DNA from: Polychytrium aggregatum
Lineage: Eukaryota > Chytridiomycota > Chytridiomycetes > Polychytriales
DNA: 64,000 nucleotides
NCBI RefSeq assembly: GCF_025602895.1
Contig: NW_026516235.1
Location: 417,824-481,823 of the forward strand
Direction: 5' to 3'
Shown here piece by piece: positions 49,396 through 58,874 of the stretch; position 1 is the stretch's first letter; each line of letters starts with the position of its first letter. Position numbers and translations under genes: made by a program. A model generated the notes under the pieces. That model was not told the origin of the DNA. It did not search any database and saw only the letters and a list, made by a program, of their open reading frames with translations.

Positions 49396-49467
49396 TGAGG
49401 CCTGCCGGATTTGAACCGACAACCTTCTGATCTGGAGTCAGACGCGCTACCGTTGCGCCAAGGCCCC
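49396..49467 (-). tRNA. tRNA-Trp (CCA), inverted copy
   Basis: Same 72-nt sequence as 47408-47479 on the opposite strand, with the identical 8-bp spacer to tRNA-Arg. Confidence 0.95.
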
Positions 49468-51290
49468 GCCTTTTCACTCGATATTCAAAAAGTGTATATA
49501 TACTTTACATAATACTGTTTTAATCGATACTTTATTATTCACCCTCTGCTCCATTGCTGCAGGGCGATTGAAAAGACTTATGGATTCTGCTATATTTTTT
49601 ATTTTATAATATAAATTTTCTTAAGCTTTTGGTACGATGAAGTTCACCCCACTTTATCATATGATCAATGTGGATAATATTCAACACCGACAATAATTCG
49701 TACCACCAAATAATTAGATTGTCTGGAAAATATTTAGTGTAATCACTGCCCAACTGCAATGCTAAAATTATGAGCCACAAATATACCCAAGACCTCCAGA
49801 GATCTAATATGTGAACATGGCGAAGGATCAATTGCAACCAAAAGTCATCAGTCCAAAACAATCGCCCCAACTTTTGAGGGCATCATGGAGTATAAAGTGC
49901 CCTCTGTTCCTCCCCGATGTGTTAGTACTCCGAAACAATCTTCTAAAATAAATCTATCATCTCTTCCTTGAATGCTTTCACGTTTCAACCTTGAATTTCA
50001 CGGTACTCCCCGCTGGTTCGGCCTCTCAGCTCTTCAGCAATACAGAGAGCCCCAACAACGCCTCGTCCACCATGTTAATTAGAATGTATAGCCTATCTTT
50101 CCAAAAAATATTTTTCGAATAAACTCTGTTCTATCAAATCATCCATGCCGTGTCGTCTTTGTCTTTGTCTTGAATAATCTAGCAGCTCTGTACACTCCAC
50201 AGCAATAAAGACTATTCTAAAGGGATTAATACTGACGATCAAAGTCATTATATATACCTCAACAATGTCTATTCGATGTTGAGATAGTTGGATCTTTGGA
50301 TAATTGGCGAAATGTACGATACAAATACACTTCAGAAAGCTTTTGTCTCTACTTATATGGTCCTATTCAACATTTAAACTCAGGTGATACTGAATACGTT
50401 GAAGAAAGAGTAAAGTTATTACAGATCGTTGATCAAAAAAATTTCTTGAGAGAGTACAGAGTACATCTATAATACCTTTATCTAAAATGTGCCATGTATT
50501 AACAGTTACAGATGTGTGATTTTAATATTGATTTACTGGTCGACAGAAGGCCGTAGTGATGATTAGGTCTGCTAAGCTGGGTAAATGAGACGTTCTCAAA
50601 GTAATCACTGCTTCTACTACCAAGCACGAAATTTTATATCGAGGAGGTTCCAACATGGTGCACAGTACACATCATCGTGCATCATTGATTTAATCATAAA
50701 AGTGCGTAGCACAGACAGCCATGTAAAATAAATAAACAAATAAAATATGCGTATAATTAAATACTTTGCTGTCTCGCGTCAATATGAAGTATATAGAGTA
50801 CTGTGCGGTAGGACGATAAACAAATATTTGAATGGTGAGTTTAATGAAATTTTGATTCAGTATTGGCTTCGTTAATTCAAGACCTATATTGTTTATTAAT
50901 GCTCATTAGCATAATTATATTTTATCCCACTTAATCTTTTAGTCTGAATGCATAATATATTGATACGTGCACTGCTGAGCAGTTTGTTGATTTCCCTCAC
51001 ACATTATGACCTAATATGATAGTTATTCAGTGGCTAGTTCAGCTCTAGATCTGGTTCAAAAAAGACATTAGCCAAAACAGTAGGATAATTTGTCTAGCGT
51101 AGTATAGTGATTCGGTCGTCAGGCCCGTGTCATAACGACTTGAATTTCGGAAGTTAGCCTATCTATTATTCAACACAATCTATATGTTACTTGTTCTCTT
51201 ATCAACGGGTCACTTGGTTTCTTCTGATTTGTTCGGCTACATCCAGCGGTTGTTTGAGTTGGGCTGCTCTATCACAACGGATTTCCGTCC
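49468..51290. other. AT-rich gene desert
   Basis: About 1.8 kb of AT-rich sequence without any convincing ORF, RNA or repeat. The abrupt change to GC-rich DNA near 51240-51290 marks the broken edge of the LINE fragment to the right. Confidence 0.6.
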
Positions 51291-51975
51291 CTATCTGCCG
51301 CTTGGATTTCCATGGGCTTTTGCACAGTTCGGGCAGCGGACGATACTGGCCAGGATGGCCATCGCGAAGCGGAAGCGGCGGTAGGTGATGTGGTTCGTGG
51401 GGATGGTGCTAAAGTCCGAGTCGCTAATGGCCCTGTCCCTAACCCCCCCCCCGATAATGAACAAGGCCCATGCCCTCTCCTTCTCCACGAAACGTGGGTT
51501 GGGGAGGCTGGGAGAGTCGCCGTAGAGATCGTGGATAAGTTTGCCGAAATCAAATTTGGGTAGGTCATGCATATCGTGTTCGGGTTGAGCGGGGTCGATG
51601 CTAGGGCCAGTGTTGTCTTCAGGCGCCTTTCACTTCTTAACAGCAATACCGGCATACTGGCCAGGGGTCCGGGTGTTAGTGCTATCAGGCATCAAAGTGT
51701 TGGTGTTAGTCTTGGTCTTGGTCATGGTCTTGGGGTTGGGCTGGGCTGGGCTGGGCTGGGGAGAGGGTGGGCTGGGTGGGCTGGAGAGGCTGGTTGTTCT
51801 GGGCTTTAGTCTTTGATATTAATGGAATTACGGAGGGTCTTGGTCCATTTCTGTGTCTCCAAGGTCCTGGTGGTGGTTGCGGGTCATGAAGAGCGGAGGA
51901 GAGTCGGTATTGTGAAGTGGGTTTGTCGATTGGTGCTGTAAAGAGCTCGGTATCGTCTAGATCCCAAAAAATGAT
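51291..51975 (-). mobile_element. Second LINE copy, 5' part only (ORF1 fragment)
   Basis: A minus-strand frame at 51572-51291 resembles the ORF1 of the complete element: LIHDLYGD, PNPRFVEKERAWAL, HITYRRFRFAMAI and CPNC here against IIEELYAD, PNPPDVVEEKKWAL, DITYRRFRFVFAL and CSRC there. The sequences differ widely, so this is a diverged relative. Its 5' end (about 51975) abuts exactly the sequence that abuts the 5' end of the complete LINE. Everything 3' of the ORF1 fragment is missing; the left break is against AT-rich DNA. Confidence 0.75.
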
Positions 51976-52006
51976 ATCAAGGTCAAGCTCGCATGGTTGG
52001 TCCAGT
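51976..52006. repeat. Left target-site duplication of the LINE (partial tRNA-Gly)
   Basis: 31 bp identical to 57457-57487: 15 bp of tRNA-Gly upstream flank plus the first 16 nt of the tRNA (GCATGGTTGGTCCAGT). Confidence 0.9.
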
Positions 52007-52254
52007 CAGTCAATAGGTGGGTCTTTATTAAAGACTTTGCCTTAGCGTCCCTTTTGGGCTCTGGCACTGGGTGTTGGCTTTGCCAACCGGGACATTTGGG
52101 TCGTCGGTGTACAGCTCTCTATCCCATGGGGCCTGTTTGCGGAGGGACGGCGATGTCAAGTTTTGCCGAACTCATCCATTCAGTGACAGTTTGGGACTCC
52201 AGCTCCGGCTTCCCTGTCCAAGTGTCTGCTCATGCGTCTGGGAGGGTTTCTTTC

Positions 52255-54408
52255 TCAGGTACTTGTTTGCTGCGATTGGTCAGCCCGAGGGGCTGCTGTC
52301 CACGACAGACATTTGGTTGCGATGTCATCCAGCACCGCCACGACATCCAGCCAGATCGCTGGTCTGTTGTTCAGTACTCGGCTGCGCTTGGCACGCCATC
52401 TTCTCTGTTTTTCAGGATCGGTGGTGAGTGGTCTTGTTGGCACTCGAGCCAACTTGGGGAGTGCGTCGATTGCAAGGTCGATGTAGGTGATGCCTTCGGG
52501 GATCGATGTGGGGTGAACATATTTCTCGAGTCGGTCCTTGGCTCGGACACATTCTGCTGCATGTTTTCTGTTGACATACACCTTGGGGCCGTTGGGTCCG
52601 GTCTTTTTGCACTCCTTGTCGGGTTTAGGTGGGAAACACCCGACTCGCCACAGGAGTATTCTCCTTGCTTGGGCAACTGTTGCTACTGGCATCCGCGCTG
52701 TCAGGATGGGGTCGCCTTCCCACTTGTAGGTGCCTGCGATCGACATTACTTTCTCGGGCTTCCGCTCTTTTTCAAAACTGTGAACGATCACCGCCTTCTT
52801 GATGGGTGTGCCGGTGCCAGTTCCAGATTCAAACAGGTCCAGTCTTGTTCTGTCTGGGGAGTCTCGGTGCTGTCTCTCGAGCTCCTTCCATGCGGCGCTT
52901 CCGGTCAGCTTGGAGAGTATCTTCTTGTTTGGGTTTCTTGGGGGCAACTCGGTGATGTACTTGAGCACGTGGGATCCAAGATATCCTGGGTCGTCTTTCC
53001 TGTCGAACCACCGTCCGAAGCACTTGATCATCAGTATCTGTTTTCTGGTCGCCATGGTGTAGATTCCTGTGGCTGTCATGACAGCCGGACCAGACGCGTT
53101 CTGGCGGATGTTGAGTGCCGATCGCAGTGTGTCCAGCATGCACCCCTGTAGAGTGTTCATTATCGGGCCCTTCATGTTGACGATGGCAAGGCCGTACTCC
53201 AGACGGGGCCGGATGAAAGCCTTGTAGATTTTGACGATCAGTCCAGGGTAGACTGACTTGCTGAAGATGCCGTGTTCCTTGAGCTCTTTGGTTCGGAACT
53301 GGGCTTTGTGCTTTAGTTGAGTGACGTGGGCCTCTGCGTCGATGCCATCAGGGCCGAACTGCACCCCGAGGTACTTGTAGGTGCTGGTGACGAAGCTAAG
53401 AGGTGTTCCCTTGAGTGTGATTGGGGTCGGGTTTGCTTCCGCGGTAAGCACTTCGCATTTGGTCGGAGAGAAAGCGTAATTGTTTTCGTCTGCGTGTGCT
53501 TCGGAGATGTCAACAAGTCTTTGGAGGTCTTCTTGGTTTTTTGCTACCAACGCCATGTCGTCCGCGTACATGATATTGTTGATGATGAGGTTCCCTATTC
53601 TGGGTGATGTGACTGCTCGTAGGTTCTGTGCGAGGTCATCCATGAAGAGGCTGTAGAGGGTGGGTGAAAGAACCGACCCTTGCAGCAGCCCGATCTCCAG
53701 CCAGTACGGCCGGGATTTGGTGCCGCTCACGAGAACAGCGGTGGTCACGTTGTCGAAGAGCGCGCGTAGGATGCGGATGGTATGCGGGGGGATGTCTCGT
53801 TGCTCGAGTTTGTGCCAGAGCCGATCCCGGTCAACTGAGTCGTACGCGGCTTTGATGTCCATGAACGCGATCCACGGGGTGTGGCCGTCGTTCTGTAGGA
53901 ACTTGACGATTGAATCGAGTGCGAATACCTGGTCCAGGGTTCCCCTGTTGCTGCGGAAGCCTCCTTGGGAGATGTCGATGGGGCCCATCTCCTGGAGGAG
54001 TCGGCTATGTAAGATCCTTTCGAATACCTTTCGGACAACTTGTAGCAGAGAGATCGGGCGATAGTTCTTGATGTCCTCTTCTTCGCCCTTCTTCTTCCAG
54101 ATGGGGTGGTTGATGGCGACATTCCATTCTTGAGGGACGATGCCGGTCCACATGCACCAGTTGAAGAGCTGACGCAGCCAATCCGAGACTTGGTCGGTTA
54201 CTGGGTGTAGGAGCTCGGCACTGATCCCGTCGGACCCAGGGGCCTTGTGTTTCCCCATGCGTCGGATGGCTGTTTTTACTTCTTCTGCTGTGATTTCGCG
54301 GCCCAAGAGGCGACTGAATAGTATTTCCTGAGGACGCGGTGTATCGTTGGCTTCTTGAACACCGAGACGACTTGAGATGTTCCCAAAGTGGGCCCGGTAC
54401 TGGTCCAT
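52255..54408 (-). pseudogene. LINE ORF2, reverse transcriptase part (separated by a frameshift)
   Basis: Contains all RT motifs: GKHKAPGSDGISAELL, NYRPISLLQVVRKVFERIL, FMDIKAAYDSVDRDRLW (motif A Asp), QGSVLSPTLYSLFMDDL (motif B), IMYADDMALVAKN (catalytic YADD) and YKYLGVQFGPDG. A C-terminal Cys/His motif follows (C...C...RKHAAEC). No RNase H domain is obvious. The frame overlaps the endonuclease ORF and lies in another phase, so one small indel near 54280-54410 has split a single polyprotein. Confidence 0.88.
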
Positions 54409-55754
54409 GCTGTCTTGGTCTTCGGAAGAATCGACCGGTTGAAGAAGCCGCTTTTGACCTTGTCTCGCTTGCTGATTTCCTTGAGGAGCTCAGAGTCCGA
54501 TTTGGTGGAGAGAGACTGGGCCCAGGTGTTGTAGAAGGCGCGTTTCTGTCGTCGTATGAGGTCCTTGAGTTTGTTGTTCATGTTTTCGTAGTCGGCCATG
54601 GCCTGCAGTTGGATTCTCGAGCCTTGTGGCGACTGGTTCACGATTCGATAAGCCGTGTTTCGTCGTTTCTTGATGTCAGCCATTTCCGGGGTCCAAAAGC
54701 CGTTGCGGGGAGCCGGGCCATCCTTCTTTCGCTTCCCAATGACGATTTGTGCCACCGCTGTGACGTGGTTCTTGATGATATTCCACCCAGATTCAACGAG
54801 GGCTTCGGCGTCTTCGCGTGCCATGGGTCCATCCTCTTGTGGTAGCCGGGTTCCCAGCTGTGTGATCTGCTCTACGACTACTGGGTGGTGGACTCTAAAG
54901 GCTTCCGTGTATTGCTGGAGGGTTTCGGGATCTTCGAGCTTGTTGGTTCGCCACACGAGGATTGGTGGGCGGGCAGGCTCTCTGGCGGCGTTCCATTCAA
55001 GTTCCATCGACACCATGCGGTGGTCTGAGTTACAGGTATCGTTGGAGTGGACCGTCACCGTCTTGGCGTTGTGTCTCAGTGCCGTCGAGACAAAGAAGAG
55101 GTCCAGTACTGAGTGTTGTGGTTTCTTCCCGTTGACGACGTGGGTCCAGTGTTGCCCCGTGGGGTTGGTCGAATCCACGAATTCCAGGAAGCCGCCCGCT
55201 ACAGCTGTCCGCAGTGGTTGCAAACGGTTGGCGGTTTCATGGGTGTCTCTGCTTGTCTGGCCCATGCGGGTGTTGAAGTCGCCCATGATCACAGATGGGA
55301 TAGGATTGTTCATTTCTGTGGTGTTGGTCTTGATGGCCGACAGGGCTTCTCGGAACTTTTGCAGGGCTGCCGCATTGGCTGATAGAGCAGGCTTGAGGTA
55401 GAAAGATCCAAAGACGATGCCTCGGAACTTGAACCAGATGCTCGTGTGATGAGGTCCAACGCGGAAGTTGCTAAAGTCTTCGAGGTTGGTGGTTTTCGGG
55501 TTCCGAATGAGGGCGATTCCTCCGGTGCCTCTTGCGAGGCCGTCGACAGAGACATACGGCTCTCGGGTTTCGAAAACTATGAGGTTCTTGTAAGGTCCGA
55601 TGGATTGCTGTGGTTTGAGCCACGTTTCTTGGACTGTTATAAAGTCGAGGTCTTTTGCTTTTACCATTTCGATAACCTCGTGTATAGAGGTTTCAAGTCC
55701 GCAGACATTCAGGGTCGCGAACCTAATAGTGGGCGTAGGTTGGGGCTGCATCAT
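54276..55754 (-). pseudogene. LINE ORF2, APE-type endonuclease part
   Basis: Starts MMQPQPTPTIRFATLNVCGL. Endonuclease/exonuclease/phosphatase motifs are all present: TLNVCGL (Asn), VQETWL (Glu), VIMGDFNTRMGQ (Asp/Asn) and NDTCNSDHRMV (Asp-His). The start ATG overlaps the ORF1 stop as ATGA at 55754-55751. The frame shifts before the RT part; the residues after about 54410 are out of frame. Apart from that indel the element looks intact. Confidence 0.88.
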
Positions 55755-57367
55755 TTGCGGGGAGGAGTGGTTCCTTCGCGTCCGCCTTTTTCTTGGCGGC
55801 CTGGTTTGTTGCGAGCCAGTTCCTTCGCCTTAGCAGTGATCTGCTCGGCGACGGCTGGGTCGTTCATCTTCCGTTGGTACAAGGTCGCCGTGAGGAGGTC
55901 ATTGGATTCCGCACATATCCTGGCAGCGCGTTCAATGAAGCTCTTGATTTGGAGCTTCTTGGACTCCTTCTCGGCCTCGGTGATCTTCGACACGTCCATG
56001 TGTGCGACTTCAGTGAATTTCATGTCCGTAATGTGCTTCAAGAATTCTTCTCTCGAGCTCTTGTCTCTGAGAACAAACTCACAGACGCTGTTGTTGACAA
56101 AGCTGATATTGAGAATCTGGTTGGTGGCAAAGCCCCTCTCCTTGAAAGCTTGTCTGATCGTACGGTAGCTACCCCGAGGGATACCCTTGACGTAAACCCA
56201 AGCGGCGTTGTCCATCCTATCCTTTAAGGGTCCTTCCTCGACAGGGACCGAGGATCTGATCATCCTGAATGGCGTGGCAGTCTTGGGCACCAGCCACTTG
56301 CCGTCGGTGGGGTCACGGCCGCGGAGGATGGCGCCGATGGCCTCGTTCTTCTTGCCGGCATCGGCCTCCTGGTGGACTTTTTCGAGGGCCGCCAGCTTGC
56401 GCGCGTCGATTGTCTTGTTGTCGGGCTGCTTCTTGGCACCCCGCTGGGCGGCTGCTGCGTAGGATGTCGGAGCTGGGCGTTCCGAGATGGCCCGGGACGC
56501 ATGCTCCAGCTCGGAGGCGAGCGTCTGCATGCACTCGGTGGCGCTCTGGGTCAGGGCCTTGATTCTAGCAGCTTCCTCGGGTTTGCTGAGGTCCAGCTTG
56601 GCGAGTTCTTCGTTAATCTTCTGAGCTTTCTTGAGAAGCTCACTCTGGATGTGCTGAAGCTGCTGTTGGGGACTCTGCTTCTTGCGCATGTCGGTGGCGC
56701 AGACGCGCTTCCCGACAGCCCTGGCATCGGCGAGGGAGGCCCGTTGTTCGAAAAGCTTCCATCCGGCTTCGTCATGGCGGGTCATCAGGCCCCAGAATAC
56801 GAGGATGGAAAAATGCTTCCCGCATTCTTCCACCTTGGTGGCGGCGTCCGGGCTCATCAGCATGTTCTTGCAGACGACCGAGTGCTGGGCGTCGTCGATA
56901 CGCCAGGCGGGGGGCTTGCTCCCTCTGCAACGGGAGCATTGAACTTGGTCTGCCTTCAGAGCGAAGACAAACCTAAAGCGGCGGTAGGTGATGTCTTTGA
57001 AATCGACCGGGATGAAGTCCTGGTCGGTGAGAGTGTTGTTCTTGGCCTTCTCGAGGATCGAGAGGGCCCACTTCTTTTCTTCAACCACGTCGGGCGGGTT
57101 GGGAAAGATTGCCGAATCTGCATAGAGCTCTTCGATAATTTCTTCGACGGTCTTCTTGCGACCGACGTGCAGCTGGATGGGCTCACCATCCCTGCGGTGC
57201 TTTTTGGTGGGTGCTGATTCGGTGGCCTCGGTGATACTGGCGCTACTGACCTGATGGCCGTTGCTTTCTAGGCTGCGATTTTCGTCCGTTTGGCCTGGTT
57301 CTTGGGCAGCAGGGCTGCCCGAGGTGTCTATGGCCATCTCGTTGATGGCCGTTTGGGTCGGGGGCAT
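55751..57367 (-). CDS. LINE ORF1 protein
   Basis: First in-frame ATG at 57367 (MPPTQTAINEMAIDTS); the frame is open upstream from a TTG at 57448. About 538 aa: a charged N-terminal region (HVGRKKTVEEIIEELYAD), a central segment with paired cysteines (CSRCRGSKPPAW...CKNM...CGKHF) that may bind metal, an Ala/Lys/Glu-rich coiled region (about 57190-56450 in genomic order), and an RRM-like fold hint (WVYVKGIPRGSYRTIRQAF, ILNISFVNNSVCEFVL). The C-terminus is basic (KKADAKEPLL-type composition). LINE ORF1 proteins bind the RNA and act as chaperones. ORF2 begins at an ATGA overlap, which suggests termination-reinitiation. Confidence 0.85.
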   Translation of the reverse strand: MPPTQTAINEMAIDTSGSPAAQEPGQTDENRSLESNGHQVSSASITEATESAPTKKHRRDGEPIQLHVGRKKTVEEIIEELYADSAIFPNPPDVVEEKKWALSILEKAKNNTLTDQDFIPVDFKDITYRRFRFVFALKADQVQCSRCRGSKPPAWRIDDAQHSVVCKNMLMSPDAATKVEECGKHFSILVFWGLMTRHDEAGWKLFEQRASLADARAVGKRVCATDMRKKQSPQQQLQHIQSELLKKAQKINEELAKLDLSKPEEAARIKALTQSATECMQTLASELEHASRAISERPAPTSYAAAAQRGAKKQPDNKTIDARKLAALEKVHQEADAGKKNEAIGAILRGRDPTDGKWLVPKTATPFRMIRSSVPVEEGPLKDRMDNAAWVYVKGIPRGSYRTIRQAFKERGFATNQILNISFVNNSVCEFVLRDKSSREEFLKHITDMKFTEVAHMDVSKITEAEKESKKLQIKSFIERAARICAESNDLLTATLYQRKMNDPAVAEQITAKAKELARNKPGRQEKGGREGTTPPRK

Positions 57368-57456
57368 GTGGAGGGGGGTCGTTGGTTGAGAGTGTTGAGC
57401 GGTTTGTTGATAAAAAGAGCGACGGAGAGCCTGTGCCTGTGGATCCAAAAGTTGAG

Positions 57457-57487
57457 ATCAAGGTCAAGCTCGCATGGTTGGTCCAGT
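57457..57487. repeat. Right target-site duplication of the LINE
   Basis: 31-bp copy identical to 51976-52006; continuous with the rest of the tRNA-Gly gene. Confidence 0.9.
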
Positions 57488-58396
57488 GGTAGAATTGCCG
57501 CCTGCCACGCGGCAGACCCGGGTTCGATTCTCCCGGACCATGCACATTATTTTTCGCCTCCAGCAGACATCCCTGCCGGCTGGGTCGGTCAGTATCATCT
57601 CCCAGGATTTGCTTGTCGGGCTTGTGTGCCACAAAAGATCGCAGCTTCTTAATAATCTAATGGGTCATATCTCATATCGATTAATTGTCTTGGTTACGCT
57701 GCGTCCAGCTTTCTTTCTTTTTTTCGATTCGGGATTGCGAACATACCTTCTGGACATACACGAGCCACCGGGGTCGTGTGACACCTCGATCTTATGCTGT
57801 TCATTTTACGTGGAATTGGATAGCTCGATTTGCGACCGAGACTAAGAGTCAGTTAAAAGCTATTGTACTGCAACAGTGCGTTGGTGAGGCTTTGAATCGG
57901 GGTTTTCATCCTGAAGGTACTGATATTGGTGGGACTGAAACATCTTCACGTTCAGATTTGGAAGGAGCGGATTTTATTGCCAAATGTAAAGCTTGGATGC
58001 AAATTCGGACCGCTAGACAGTATGGTTTCAGTGTACTGCATATTTTATCGAGTACCTTTTTATGGAAGTGCTCTATGCGTACCTAATCTTGCTACACAGG
58101 CGCTCTCAGGATCGGGCCCTGTCCAGACCGGGACCAAATCAGGCCGACATCCATGCAAGCGCACAGCTCCATCTCGTAACCGGCGTTTTCACCGTCGATG
58201 GCTTTCTTTTTAAGAGCGCTCGAGTGTCATTTGTGTTTAACTCGAATGGATCGCCAGTTTGTCCTTTATGTGCATCTCTTCCACAGCGTGCGCGTCGGTC
58301 GTACGTCATAACAACGATCGTGTTCACGACCAAACAACCGAGCAGTCGGGATCAGCATCGCAGACTGTTTCTTTTGTTTGGGTATGACATCATCCA
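57463..58396. repeat. Left arm of a long inverted repeat
   Basis: About 934 bp nearly identical in reverse complement to 63069-64000 (window edge). It includes tRNA-Gly at its outer end and about 800 bp of unrecognised DNA with ORF fragments (for example AIVLQQCVGEALNRGFHPEG). The arms differ by a few 1-3-nt indels, mostly in homopolymers. Confidence 0.92.
57472..57544 (+). tRNA. tRNA-Gly (GCC), copy 1, with abnormal T loop
   Basis: Acceptor GCATGGT pairs with ACCATGC, discriminator A. Anticodon loop CTGCCAC gives GCC. The T arm reads CCGGG-TTCGATTCT-CCCGG: a 9-nt loop instead of 7, and a B box GGTTCGATTCT with the last base changed. The gene is 73 nt against 71 in copy 2. It is probably impaired, unless the two bases are an assembly error. 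Confidence 0.85.
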
Positions 58397-58874
58397 CTCC
58401 TGGGGTGTCTCGTCGTCCTCTTTGTCCTGGTACAGCTGTATGTGGGATTCCCTGAGGTGTTCCAGCCTTTGCCTTTATACTAACATTTGGCACCCAAGCA
58501 GTGTCCATCAAAACGTTGCATGGAAGGCATCCGTATTCCACCACACCAGCCTCACGGCTATCGGTGTGGTATTCACGATCTGAACTGGGTCCAAGCTGGT
58601 CCAAATACTCTTCATATTCTTCCCAACGTTCAAGCTGTTGGCAGTTGCTCTCTATAGTGAACGATATGTGTGGGTTTCAGATCATCATCGATCCCTTGAA
58701 GGGGAGGATATTAAGGCCCGATTCGCTACCAAATCATTGTTCTTGCCTAAGGTCATGATTGATACTAATGATATATTTGAATCCATGGCCCTGGTCTGTG
58801 CAGCGCCCGCCAGTTCGGCCATGTGGTGCCTGAGGATGGCCCGCATCCGATCCATCAAGCTCGGTGCCCATTGA
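57545..58874. other. Unrecognised DNA beside tRNA-Gly
   Basis: Inside and beyond the left inverted-repeat arm. ORF pieces on the + strand (about 57685-58086 and 58062-58583) have no family I know; a CPLC motif occurs near 58262. It could be a decayed mobile element. Confidence 0.4.

Larger units (their letters stand above)
52007..57456 (-). mobile_element. Nearly complete non-LTR retrotransposon inserted in tRNA-Gly
   Basis: About 5.45 kb between a 31-bp direct repeat. It has two overlapping ORFs in the order ORF1, then endonuclease plus reverse transcriptase, a short 5' UTR (about 89 nt to the first ATG of ORF1) and about 248 bp of 3' UTR. ORF2 has an APE-type endonuclease, so target choice is probably set by the endonuclease or by recognition of tRNA-gene chromatin. 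The insertion point falls after tRNA nucleotide 16, inside the internal A box. Confidence 0.93.

Noticed and set aside
51997-53151. 384-aa + strand ORF over the LINE 3' part
   Set aside because: Antisense to the reverse transcriptase frame, which carries all RT motifs.
57685-58583. Possible transposase inside the inverted-repeat arm
   Set aside because: ORF pieces in several frames look faintly coding, but no catalytic motif or family signature could be identified.
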